Source: Paenibacillus forsythiae T98
GTDB taxonomy: Bacteria > Bacillota > Bacilli > Paenibacillales > Paenibacillaceae
Direction of reading: 5' to 3'
Length of the DNA stretch: 62,373 nucleotides
NCBI RefSeq assembly: GCF_000520735.1
Contig: NZ_ASSC01000752.1
Span: 1-62,373 of the forward strand
In this document: positions 46,890 to 54,785 of the stretch, piece by piece
How positions within the stretch are numbered: the first letter of the stretch is position 1
How the letters are laid out: every line of letters starts with the position of its first letter
Notes under the pieces: generated by a model
Told to the model about the DNA's origin: nothing
The model's input: the letters and a program-made list of their open reading frames with translations, nothing else
The model's database searches: none
Position numbers and translations under genes: made by a program

Positions 46890-48026
46890 TTAATATACAT
46901 CACGTTGGTAACGCCCTTGCTCTTTCATATCATTCAGATATGCTTCGGCGGCTTCACGGGTCATCATGCCTTCTTTTTCAATAATGTCAATGAGTGTGTT
47001 GTGGACGTCTTTCGCCATATACTGCTTGTCTCCACAAACGTAGAAGTATGCGCCATTTTCCAGCCACTCAAACAGTTCTTTGCTGTTTTCAACCATTTTA
47101 TGCTGTACGTATACTTTTTCCGCCGTATCACGGGAGAACGCAGTCTCTAATCGGGTCAGTACCCCGTCTGTTAGATAACTTTCAAGCTCGGCTTGATAGA
47201 GGAAATCCGTGGCTGAATACTGATCGCCAAAAAATAGCCATGCTCTGCCTGGTGCTTTATTTACTGCACGTTCCTGAATAAAGGAACGGAATGGCGCAAT
47301 GCCTGTGCCCGGACCGACCATGATAATGTCTTTTTCTTGCGACTCCGGCAGATTAAAATGTTTGTTTTGTTGAATAAATATCGGCAGCGAATCTCCTTCT
47401 TGGAGACGTTCAGCAACTAAGGTCGAACAAACGCCTTTACGTTCACGTCCGTGAGCCGTATAGCGCACAGCACCGATTGTTAAATGCACTTCCTCAGGAT
47501 TAGCGGAAATGCTGCTTGCAATTGAATATAGCCGTGGCGTTATTTTTCTTAACAAAGAGACAAGCTCCTGGGCAGAAGCTTTCCAAGGTCCATAATCACG
47601 CAACAAATCAAGCAGATCACGCCCGTCTACATATTCTTTAAGTTGATCGGCATATTCAACCGCTACAAGCTCTTGCAGCTTTTCGTCTTCTGTTAATCCC
47701 ACTGCCTGCTGTACAATTTTTTTCGTTAAGAGCGTAATTTCAAAGTTTGTAGTTAGAGCTTCCTTTAATGGGAGGGTCTCACCATGCTTATTAATTTCAA
47801 CTGCCGTTTCGGCGTCCAATTTCATTTCCTCAAGAATGGAATTCACAAGTTCCGGATCATTTTGGAGGATCATTCCCAGGCAATCGCCCGGGACATAGGA
47901 AAGGCCAGCTCCTGTTAACGACAACTCGAGATGCCTTGTCTCTTTGCTGGAGCCAACTCCATTTAAATTTACATTTTTGAGAACTTTCGCATGAAATGGA
48001 TTTGTTCTAGAAAATATTGTACTCAC
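46890..48026 (-). CDS. cysJ: Sulfite reductase flavoprotein (CysJ) lacking its flavodoxin domain
   Basis: 378 residues corresponding to the C-terminal ~380 of a normal ~600-residue CysJ. They begin at the linker (SRTNPFHAKVLKNVNLNG), followed by the FAD-binding RLYSIASS motif, the GVCSTLVAERL segment, the NADPH-binding GPGTGIAPFRSF, and the C-terminal YVCGDKQYMAKDVH. The N-terminal FMN (flavodoxin) domain, needed to pass electrons to the haem subunit, is missing. The only start is a GTG at 48026, joined to an IS630-like remnant. No cysI is present. It is either a pseudogene or a surviving FAD/NADPH reductase module. It could in principle serve the nearby Rieske oxygenase, but nothing shows this. 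Confidence 0.82.
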   Translation of the reverse strand: MSTIFSRTNPFHAKVLKNVNLNGVGSSKETRHLELSLTGAGLSYVPGDCLGMILQNDPELVNSILEEMKLDAETAVEINKHGETLPLKEALTTNFEITLLTKKIVQQAVGLTEDEKLQELVAVEYADQLKEYVDGRDLLDLLRDYGPWKASAQELVSLLRKITPRLYSIASSISANPEEVHLTIGAVRYTAHGRERKGVCSTLVAERLQEGDSLPIFIQQNKHFNLPESQEKDIIMVGPGTGIAPFRSFIQERAVNKAPGRAWLFFGDQYSATDFLYQAELESYLTDGVLTRLETAFSRDTAEKVYVQHKMVENSKELFEWLENGAYFYVCGDKQYMAKDVHNTLIDIIEKEGMMTREAAEAYLNDMKEQGRYQRDVY

Positions 48027-48237
48027 CTTTTTGCCTTCTTTCGTATTTGGAGTTTACTATGATGATATCGGATTTTAACCATTTCCAAAGACCTTCCACT
48101 AGATTGAGCTCAGGGTTAAGTGTCAAGCTCAAAATTAACCGACCAAGAGAGGCACTCATCGTTCCGGCAACATGTTCGTTTCCGTCTTTAGTCGATACAA
48201 CGCGTGTTAGCCGCAGATTTTCGTAGTGCAAACTCAT
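48007..48237 (-). pseudogene. IS630-like transposase C-terminal remnant fused to unknown sequence
   Basis: The frame contains NPELNLVEGLWKWLKSDII, matching the NPIE-x-x-WKWLK catalytic-Glu region of IS630/Tc1-type transposases. The ~33 residues before it (SLHYENLRLTRVVSTKDG) are not transposase-like and I do not recognise them. The frame runs past the cysJ GTG by 20 bp. It marks the break where the cysJ 5' end was lost. Confidence 0.65.
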
Positions 48238-48343
48238 GTTTCTTTCCCCTATGAGCGGATTCGGTCATGTTCTCCATACCTAGGATAAGTTGTAAAGAGA
48301 TTCGGGACAATTAATCTCTGCGGCCCGCTTCCAATGCATCTAC

Positions 48344-48383
48344 AAAAGCCGGTTAATCCCTTAAATAATAGAGATAACCGGCT
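48344..48383 (-). terminator. Terminator after the Crp/Fnr gene
   Basis: AGCCGGTTA (48347-48355) pairs with TAACCGGCT (48375-48383). On the minus strand the stem is followed by TTTTG. It separates the Crp/Fnr gene from the cysJ remnant. Confidence 0.75.
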
Positions 48384-48392
48384 CTTAATTAT

Positions 48393-49022
48393 TTATAATG
48401 TAGTATGTTGGCTAAAAGTAGCTAGTATTTCCTTGTTTTTTATATGAATCAATTTATTTTGTGCTTCAATAATCCCTTTTTCCCTCCAAACTTTCAGCAC
48501 CTTATTCACGGTAACTCGAGTAAGTCCGGAAAATTCAGCCAAATCCTTTTGTTTAATGTATATTTTCTCGTTTCCCGACGATTCGCATAATTGAAGTAGT
48601 GCATGGGCAATTTGTTGTTCGGCTGTAGAGTGAAATGATTGTTCGACAAGCACACTCATCTTCTTTAGCATGGAGCTGAAAATGAGCATAAGCGGTTTGT
48701 CCGATTGCTGTTGTAATTCTTTGAAACGCTGTAGCGTAAAAAAATAAATGACCGAATCCTCTGCTGAAATTGCCGTTGAAATCGAGGGTTCCTGTATAAG
48801 TGCAAGCTCACCAAACATTTGCCCGGGCCCAATAAAATTGATATTTTTCTCTTCCCCAAGGTTGGTGCAGGTTTTAATTTTGATAAGCCCCTTCTCGACA
48901 CAATAAAACCCAATAATAATATCTCCCTGATTGTAGATAACTGTATGTTTGGGTACAAATTTGCGTTCTCCGAATTGTTTGAACGCATCCCATGGATCAT
49001 TAATGGATTTTAGTTCAGTCAT
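48393..49022 (-). CDS. Crp/Fnr-family transcriptional regulator
   Basis: About 209 residues from ATG 49022, chosen because AAAGGAGG lies 6 nt upstream; a longer frame to 49091 lacks one. Residues ~15-125 form a cyclic-nucleotide-binding-like beta-roll (FVPKHTVIYNQGD, GQMFGELALI). A Crp-type helix-turn-helix follows at ~150-195 (KDLAEFSGLTRVTVNKVLKVW). There is no N-terminal Fnr cysteine cluster, so it is unlikely to be an iron-sulfur oxygen sensor. Palindromes at -41.5 before the Rieske and FMN reductase genes are its likely targets, acting as an activator. The effector is unknown. Confidence 0.9.
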   Translation of the reverse strand: MTELKSINDPWDAFKQFGERKFVPKHTVIYNQGDIIIGFYCVEKGLIKIKTCTNLGEEKNINFIGPGQMFGELALIQEPSISTAISAEDSVIYFFTLQRFKELQQQSDKPLMLIFSSMLKKMSVLVEQSFHSTAEQQIAHALLQLCESSGNEKIYIKQKDLAEFSGLTRVTVNKVLKVWREKGIIEAQNKLIHIKNKEILATFSQHTTL

Positions 49023-49052
49023 AAGAAACCTCCTTTTGGAAGAGTTTCTTAT

Positions 49053-49099
49053 ATTATAAAAGATCCCATGAGGTCTTAACAATGAACACAAATTGTAAG
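49053..49099 (-). promoter_or_regulatory. Candidate promoter of the Crp/Fnr gene with an upstream inverted repeat
   Basis: Minus-strand TATAAT at 49053-49058, 31 bp before the start codon. An inverted repeat ACAAT (49079-49083) / ATTGT (49092-49096) is centred at 49087.5, which is -41.5 from the predicted start. The arms differ from the TGTAAA sites of the neighbouring promoters, so autoregulation is only a possibility. Confidence 0.35.
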
Positions 49100-49163
49100 A
49101 GCCGAGTCATGCGTGCAATCTGCCCCTCCTCCTATATACATTATGGCTTCCAATAATTAGCCC

Positions 49164-50366
49164 TTATCTAATCCAGATTTTCTGTAAAACCTGCATGACG
49201 TTTCCGCCTGCTGCCTTTGCAATATCCTTATTGCTGTAACCATGCTGAACAAGCCACTTCACGATATTGGGCATGGCCTCAGTAGGATTTTCTACACCCA
49301 ACACAAAGGGAGCCTCATTAAATTTTTCCCCGCTATGGGAGTCGCCGATGCTTAGTCGCTGATCAACCGCATGTTGCAAAGCGACATGGTCGCCATAAAA
49401 CGTATCAGGACCAAACCCTACATGATCTATTCCGACTAACTCACGGATATATTCAAAATGTGCCATTACCGAGTCTAATGAATGTCCTGGATGTACCTTG
49501 GTCAAGGTTGTATTTGGCGCTGCCAATATTCCAATAATGCCACCTTTTGCTGCGCAAGCCTTGAGTACCTCATCCGATTTCATACGTGGCGTGTTCCAAA
49601 GAGCCCTTGCTCCGGCATGCGTAATCAACACTGGCTTCTCGCTCGTTTCAATGACATCCATACTTGTCACGTCTCCGCAATGAGAGATGTCGATCGCCAT
49701 CCCTAGTTGATTCATCCGTTTAATCACTCTTTTTCCAAACTTGGTTAAACCGCCGTCCCTTTCCTCGGCCAATCCCGTGCCAAGCGTATTCGCTTCATTA
49801 TAGGTTATTCCCATGCAGCGAATGCCAAATCCATACAGGATATCAACACGGTCAATCTCATTCTCTATGGCTGTAGCAGCCTCCAGACAAGGGACTATTG
49901 CGACCTTGCCGCCTTCATGCGCTTTGTGGATATCGGTTAAGGTTCCTGCTATGATCGCGGTATCCTGCCTAGCAATATCACAATATCTCAAACCTAGATT
50001 GTAGATGACATCATCCCATTTTAACCCTGCCTTGGAGGTAATGTTCATGATACCATCCATAAAATTATCGAACACCACATCCAGCCCGGATTTGGCTAAC
50101 CCTTCGTAAGCAAATGCGGTATATCCATCCCGGCAATAGGGATCGATATCCTCACGACGAGCAGGCATGATAAATCCATGATCTCTCATCGATACCATGA
50201 TATGCTTGTCAAAGATTCGTTGAACTTGTGCCTCCTGCTTTCCGGTTAAATCGAAAACATACGACTCTGGAGCGGCTTCCTGGCTTGATAACGGTACGTT
50301 TTGATAATGGGCCCCCTCAGCCAAGTAAGAGAACGAAGTGTAACCGTCATAAGCTTTCTGTTTCAT
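49164..50366 (-). CDS. Membrane dipeptidase, M19 (renal dipeptidase) family
   Basis: About 400 residues. M19 enzymes are zinc hydrolases for dipeptides, including D-amino-acid-containing ones and some beta-lactams. Visible marks are DHGFIMPARREDID early, GIRCMGITYNEANTLGTG mid-protein, the SHCG and THAGARALWNTPR histidines, and HVGFGPDTFYGDH late. No signal peptide is present. ATG 50366 lies 4 bp after the Rieske stop codon, with GAGGAG about 10 nt upstream, so the two genes are co-transcribed. A joint pathway with the oxygenase (for example opening and cleavage of an amide- or dipeptide-like compound) is plausible but the substrate cannot be told. Confidence 0.9.
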   Translation of the reverse strand: MKQKAYDGYTSFSYLAEGAHYQNVPLSSQEAAPESYVFDLTGKQEAQVQRIFDKHIMVSMRDHGFIMPARREDIDPYCRDGYTAFAYEGLAKSGLDVVFDNFMDGIMNITSKAGLKWDDVIYNLGLRYCDIARQDTAIIAGTLTDIHKAHEGGKVAIVPCLEAATAIENEIDRVDILYGFGIRCMGITYNEANTLGTGLAEERDGGLTKFGKRVIKRMNQLGMAIDISHCGDVTSMDVIETSEKPVLITHAGARALWNTPRMKSDEVLKACAAKGGIIGILAAPNTTLTKVHPGHSLDSVMAHFEYIRELVGIDHVGFGPDTFYGDHVALQHAVDQRLSIGDSHSGEKFNEAPFVLGVENPTEAMPNIVKWLVQHGYSNKDIAKAAGGNVMQVLQKIWIR

Positions 50367-50370
50367 GGAA

Positions 50371-51654
50371 TCAGGTCTCCTCAAAATGTTTGTCAGTGCT
50401 CAGCTGAAAGCTTTCTTGAAGCGGGATAGCCTCTCTCCAGGTTTTTGTTTTCGAATCTACTGTTCCGCAGCTGAATAGTTTCTTTAATGGAATTTCGTGC
50501 AGTTCTTTTTCTTTCTTCTTTAATCCCTTCACCTGCTCAAGCAGCATTTTGCGTATATGAATGAGTGGCAAATCACTAGTTCCCAGATGCTCCTTGGAGC
50601 GGTCAACGATTGGCCCCATTGTCTCCGTTACCGCATGGTCCTGATTGGCGATTCCGCGAATTCCCGAATAATTTCCATCAATCATCAAGTCGCGGTCCTG
50701 CTCATAATCGTTTCCAAGGTTACGAAGCTTACGGAAGTTTTCATCCAAGATTAAGCCTCTTCTTTGGCTTTGCCCTGCCCCGTCAATCGGTTTATTATGG
50801 GAGAATTGGACATCCCAGCTCCATGTGCTGTGGTCATCGCGCGGAATAAATGCATGCCACATGCCATCCTCACCCTCCATCCGCGGTGGAAAGGTATAGA
50901 ATGGGAAAATATAATGAATTTCCATAAAAGCAAAATTGTCCTCATCCTCAACGCCAACACCTATGCAACGTTTACCGTAATTCGTATTCTCAACCGCTTG
51001 TTTAACCGGAGGATTCTTCACCAAAGGATGAGATGGATTGATCCCCAGATCGCTGCTTAATAATTCGCTGCTAATATTCTGTTCATTCAAAGCCTTATGC
51101 AAAAAAGCGGCATGCACATAATCCACATCATTTTCCATAACCTGAAGGTAGTTGCATTCCTGCCAAACACGTTCTGAAATCAGTTGATCGTCAGGGAGAC
51201 CCATCCAGTAAAATTCAGGGAACGGCGGTTCGGATTCTTTGGGACCAAGGTATCCCCAAATGATGCCGTTCTTTTCTTGCACCGAATATGATTTTAAATG
51301 AATTGCTTTTTTCATTTTGCTTTCGGCCGGTTCTGAAGGGATATCCAAACAGTTTCCTTCCACATCAAATTTCCATCCATGGTAGATACAGGTTAAACCA
51401 CAATCAGCGTTAATACCTAGAGATAAAGATGTACGACGGTGTGGACATTTCTCGTCAACGAGTCCCACTTTACCTTCCGAATCCCGGAAAATGAGCAAAT
51501 CTTCTCCCAAAATTTTAATTTTCAACGGCTTGCCATTCGGTTCTGCAATCTCATTCGAGTTAACGACTGGAATCCAGTATTTGCGAAATAATTCGCCCAT
51601 GGGTGTGCCCGCATCCGTTTGGGTTAAGAGTTTGTTATCTTCAGTTTTTAACAT
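50371..51654 (-). CDS. Rieske non-haem iron oxygenase, alpha subunit
   Basis: About 427 residues. The Rieske [2Fe-2S] motif is CPHR ... CIYHGW (C-x-H then C-x2-H, ~60-85), and the mononuclear iron site is NDVDYVHAAFLH near residue 175. The layout resembles phthalate-4,5-dioxygenase-type and O-demethylase-type alpha subunits that work without a beta subunit. ATG 51654 has AGGAGG 9 nt upstream. It is first in an operon with the M19 dipeptidase. Its promoter has a TGTAAA-N4-TTTACA palindrome at -41.5, so control by the local Crp/Fnr protein is likely. No dedicated ferredoxin is present; the truncated CysJ or the FMN reductase are the only nearby redox partners. Confidence 0.9.
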   Translation of the reverse strand: MLKTEDNKLLTQTDAGTPMGELFRKYWIPVVNSNEIAEPNGKPLKIKILGEDLLIFRDSEGKVGLVDEKCPHRRTSLSLGINADCGLTCIYHGWKFDVEGNCLDIPSEPAESKMKKAIHLKSYSVQEKNGIIWGYLGPKESEPPFPEFYWMGLPDDQLISERVWQECNYLQVMENDVDYVHAAFLHKALNEQNISSELLSSDLGINPSHPLVKNPPVKQAVENTNYGKRCIGVGVEDEDNFAFMEIHYIFPFYTFPPRMEGEDGMWHAFIPRDDHSTWSWDVQFSHNKPIDGAGQSQRRGLILDENFRKLRNLGNDYEQDRDLMIDGNYSGIRGIANQDHAVTETMGPIVDRSKEHLGTSDLPLIHIRKMLLEQVKGLKKKEKELHEIPLKKLFSCGTVDSKTKTWREAIPLQESFQLSTDKHFEET

Positions 51655-51746
51655 GTGGTTGAACCTCCTATTTTTTTGCTGGAAATTTAGCATTCGTATG
51701 CAATTAATAAAATTGCGTAGAATATAAATAAATTGGCTTTAATCAA

Positions 51747-51789
51747 ATTATACGAACTTTTACAGATCAAAATTGTAAAGCGATTTACA
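51747..51789 (-). promoter_or_regulatory. Rieske operon promoter with Crp/Fnr-type operator at -41.5
   Basis: Minus-strand -10 TATAAT (51747-51752) predicts a start near 51740. A perfect palindrome TGTAAAGCGATTTACA (51774-51789) is centred at 51781.5, exactly -41.5. No good -35 is present, as expected for a class II activated promoter. The flanking 51655-51964 region otherwise holds only the terminator at 51809-51844. Confidence 0.75.
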
Positions 51790-51808
51790 CAAACTCATTT
51801 TTTGTCGC

Positions 51809-51844
51809 AAAAAAACAACCCCAGAGCGGCTAAGGCTCCAGGGT
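51809..51844 (-). terminator. Terminator after the FMN reductase gene
   Basis: CCCCAGAGC (51819-51827) pairs with GCTCCAGGG (51835-51843), and a run of seven T follows on the minus strand (51809-51815). It separates the FMN reductase from the Rieske promoter. Confidence 0.85.
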
Positions 51845-51964
51845 CTAGTTTCCCATCCAAAATACGGTTTATTTTCTAAATCCCGCTCACTCCACGTAGC
51901 CGTCAGAGAATAACTCCACGCGTTTGCCGCCTGACTCAAATACATTTTGATGACCTTAAATGAA

Positions 51965-52525
51965 CTATACGACCTCTTCGCTCTTCGCGATAACTTTTAA
52001 GGCTTTTTGCATCATAACGACTTCATCGGCCAAATTATGAATTCTTTCCAGAACCTCCGCGTCGATGATTTCATTTTGCTTATTAAAGTGATCATTTTGA
52101 GCATAAACATAGCCCGGGGCCACGAAAGCTCTAAAGTAACCGGCGATCGGCTTCAATTGATTCTCAACGACAAGATAATGCTGGTAGGTTCCCCCTGTAG
52201 CCACAAAGCCCATCACTTTATTACGCAAAGCTTGTGGGTGAACCAGATCAAACAGATTTTTTAGTGCTCCTGTAATGGATCCTTGGAAAATAGGCGTACC
52301 AATGATATAAAAATCTGCAGAAGAAACGAGATCGATAACCTTTTTCGTATCTCCCGTGTAAGTAGACGGATCTCGCCCATCGCAAAACTGCACATCGAAT
52401 TTTTTTAAATCCAGCAATTCAACCTCTATTTCCGGGTAATCCGCTTGTATTTTTTCTAACACTTTATTCACCACAACGACTGTTTTGGACCCTGTAATCG
52501 TTCCGGAAATCCCTAATAGTTTCAT
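51965..52525 (-). CDS. NADPH-dependent FMN reductase (SsuE/MsuE type)
   Basis: 186 residues. The flavodoxin-like fold begins with LLGISGTITGSK, the FMN phosphate loop. GTPIFQGSITGALKNLFD is at ~75-92 and GFVATGGTYQHYL near residue 107, all typical of the SsuE/MsuE/ArsH superfamily. It should supply reduced FMN to a partner monooxygenase. ATG 52525 follows GAGGAG by about 9 nt. It shares promoter architecture with the Rieske operon, so both are probably induced together. The closest flavin-dependent candidate partner is the IacA-like protein at 53130. Confidence 0.9.
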   Translation of the reverse strand: MKLLGISGTITGSKTVVVVNKVLEKIQADYPEIEVELLDLKKFDVQFCDGRDPSTYTGDTKKVIDLVSSADFYIIGTPIFQGSITGALKNLFDLVHPQALRNKVMGFVATGGTYQHYLVVENQLKPIAGYFRAFVAPGYVYAQNDHFNKQNEIIDAEVLERIHNLADEVVMMQKALKVIAKSEEVV

Positions 52526-52567
52526 CTTCTGCTCTCCTCATATTTTAAATAATGGTTAGTTGCTTCT

Positions 52568-52610
52568 ATTATAATTTGAATCACTCAAGTTTATTGTAAA
52601 GAAGTTTACT
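52568..52610 (-). promoter_or_regulatory. FMN reductase promoter with Crp/Fnr-type operator at -41.5
   Basis: Minus-strand -10 TATAAT (52568-52573) predicts a start near 52561, 36 nt before the ATG. TGTAAA-GAAG-TTTACT (52595-52610) is centred at 52602.5, exactly -41.5 and with the same spacing as before the Rieske gene. The rest of 52611-52837 is AT-rich and shows no gene. Confidence 0.7.
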
Positions 52611-52837
52611 TATTTCTTGTTTTATTGAATCTCTCCCATATGCCACGGTTCCTAAAAAAAACTCCGGTATGACTTATTCATAGTTGTTTAATGAGACTGA
52701 TCGATTCATACAGTAAAACCTAAAAAATACAGCAGGGTCCGATTGGTTTCTTCAAAATGTAAATTAATTTAATGTTAGTGGTGTGGAACAAACAGTAACA
52801 TCCTTTAACAAATCAATTGATTGAAGAGGTGATTTGC

Positions 52838-53081
52838 ATGGCTGAACGAAGTGATTTCCGGCTGGAAGCAATACGATATTACGCTTCTAGGAACTTTTGA
52901 TAGAGATATCCTTACTGCCGGTCATGCGGGAGATAAGGGCTATCACGCCGTATTACTTTACGATGTTCCGAATTTGCAGACAGTAACAAATATGACTCAC
53001 GTATTCCGCGCTACCGGAATCGACCGTTATTTCCGTCTTAAGGCCATCATTGGGCGTCCATTCTTCTTATTGGAATCCTAA
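52838..53081 (+). pseudogene. Small protein, probably frameshifted, preceding the IacA-like gene
   Basis: A good ribosome site (GAGGTG, 6 nt) serves ATG 52838, but that frame ends after 20 codons. The protein-like frame begins instead at GTG 52851 (GWKQYDITLLGTFDRDIL, then GYHAVLLYDVPNLQT, then RYFRLKAIIGRPFF) and runs to 53081 as ~76 residues. A one-base frameshift between the two is the simplest reading. I do not recognise the family with certainty. Its place directly before an IacA-like gene recalls the small iacB of indole-acetate gene clusters; this is speculation. Confidence 0.5.
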
Positions 53082-53129
53082 CGCCGCAAATATACCCCTA
53101 AATTAAAACATCCAAAGGAGGAAACAATC

Positions 53130-54257
53130 ATGAAAGTTGAAGTGCAAAGTCCGAACCTGCTCAACCGCGTACTTACCGAAATCCGCGCCCGACGGGACGA
53201 ATTTGACGCGAAGCGGCACGTGCCTCGGGACATGGTAGCGCAACTAAAGCAACTGGGCGTCTTTCGTGCTGCTACTCCGCGTTGCTTTGGCGGCGATGCC
53301 AGCTCGCCCTCGGAATTCCTCAGGCTGATCGAAACCATCTCCGAGGCTGACGGCTCCGCCGGATGGGTGGCGAGCTTCGGCTCTGCTGGGGTCTACCTGG
53401 CGGCCCTGCCGCGCGACACGCTCGCACGCCTTTACGCAAATGGGCCGGACTTGGCGTTCGCGGGCGGCCTGTTTCCAATCCAGCCCGCAGAGAAGGTCGA
53501 GGGCGGCTGGCGCGTGAACGGTCTCTGGAAGTTCGCGAGCGGCTGCAAGGGCGCCGACATTCTCGGCGTCGGTATTGGCGCCGGGGACGGCGGCAAGCCG
53601 CGCACCGCCGTGCTCATGCCCGAAGACGTGGAAATCGTCGAGAACTGGGAAGTGTTCGGGCTGCGAGGAACGGGCAGCCATGACCTGCGGGTGAAAGATG
53701 TTTTCGTCTCTGACGAAATGACCTTTGTTCGTGGCGGTGTGCCTTCTATCGATGAGCCGCTTTACCAGTACCCATCCATCGCTTATGCGGCACAGGTACT
53801 GGCGGTGGTCAATCTTGGCGTCGCCCGCGCCGCGCTTGATGAAGTTTCTCGAATGGCCGGTGGCCGTACTGGCATCACCGGTGCACCGAAGATGGCCGAT
53901 CGCGCTTACCTGCGAATCGCCGTGGCAAAGTCAGAAGCCTCGTTAAGGTCGGCGCGCGCCTTCTTCTACGAGGCCACCGATTCTGCTTGGGACTCGATCC
54001 TGAGGGGCGAAGGTGTCTCCGCTGACCAAACAAGCATGCTGCGTCTGGCATCCGTACAAGCTACCCGCGCAGGCGCGAGCGCTGTTCAGTCAGCCTACCT
54101 GCTTGCCGGCACCGCAGCGATCTACGACGGGCACCCACTGCAGCGCTATCTGCGCGACGCGATGGTCGTGACCCAGCACGCGTTCCTCAGCGAAAGCATG
54201 TACGACAACGCCGGCTCGGTATTCCTGGGCGTGCCGCCGATGCCCGGCTACATCTGA
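53130..54257 (+). CDS. iacA: Acyl-CoA-dehydrogenase-like flavoprotein monooxygenase (IacA-like)
   Basis: 375 residues of the acyl-CoA dehydrogenase fold in its flavin-dependent oxygenase branch. N-terminal helices give way to GDASSPSEFLRLIETISEADGS, then the GWVASFGSAG loop, and a C-terminal helical bundle. The sequence is reminiscent of IacA, which oxidises indole-3-acetate in Pseudomonas-type iac clusters. The CDS is strikingly GC-rich with proteobacterial codon use (GCC, CGC, CTG), unlike its neighbours. ATG 53130 has AAAGGAGG 7 nt upstream, a Firmicute-style site. No other recognisable iac gene follows. Reduced flavin could come from the FMN reductase 600 bp away. It was probably acquired by horizontal transfer. 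Confidence 0.75.
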   Translation: MKVEVQSPNLLNRVLTEIRARRDEFDAKRHVPRDMVAQLKQLGVFRAATPRCFGGDASSPSEFLRLIETISEADGSAGWVASFGSAGVYLAALPRDTLARLYANGPDLAFAGGLFPIQPAEKVEGGWRVNGLWKFASGCKGADILGVGIGAGDGGKPRTAVLMPEDVEIVENWEVFGLRGTGSHDLRVKDVFVSDEMTFVRGGVPSIDEPLYQYPSIAYAAQVLAVVNLGVARAALDEVSRMAGGRTGITGAPKMADRAYLRIAVAKSEASLRSARAFFYEATDSAWDSILRGEGVSADQTSMLRLASVQATRAGASAVQSAYLLAGTAAIYDGHPLQRYLRDAMVVTQHAFLSESMYDNAGSVFLGVPPMPGYI

Positions 54258-54785
54258 CCCTGCCAACCGGCAAAGGCATCGAGGTGTGGAGGGGATTCAG
54301 CGCCATGATGACCTCGCTGGCGATGCTGCCCGGCGTCACGATCCTTGGAACAATCGACGATGACAGCCTGATGATCTGGCCGTCGACTATGCGAAGCAGG
54401 ATGGCCTGATCAAGACCTTCAAGATTGAACTGGAATAAACATGCTCCACTGCAACTTCAGAAGGGGAATCTGTTGCAATCAGTCCCGCCTGCCTTACCAT
54501 GCTTCGACGCTCTCACGAGTCTGCTCGCTGATCTCGAACTATACCGGTCGCTGTGTCTTCTGCTGCACCCTGCTTGGTATCAATCTTTCCACCTTGATTG
54601 AGAAACTGGAGAAGGGCGAATTATAAGCCCTTTTCTAAGATAAAATCCGAATTCCCATTAAAAAAACCAGCATCCCGATTCGTGATTGCAACGACTTAGA
54701 ATGTTTGTTTTGCTTTAATGGATTGGGTCCTAATATGTCGCAGACCCATTTGATCTTTCTTCTCCTCCATTTGAAAGGCAAACCG
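54258..54785. other. GC-rich remnant region without an intact gene
   Basis: The first ~370 bp keep the GC-rich character of the IacA-like gene. Short stretches look protein-like (for example DLAVDYAKQDGLIKTFKI ending in TAA near 54438), but frames change and stops interrupt them. I take this as degraded sequence of the acquired segment. From about 54630 the composition returns to that of the host. Confidence 0.5.

Noticed and set aside
51760-51945. 61-codon minus-strand frame between the FMN reductase and Rieske genes
   Set aside because: It spans a rho-independent terminator and the Rieske operator, so it is unlikely to be translated.
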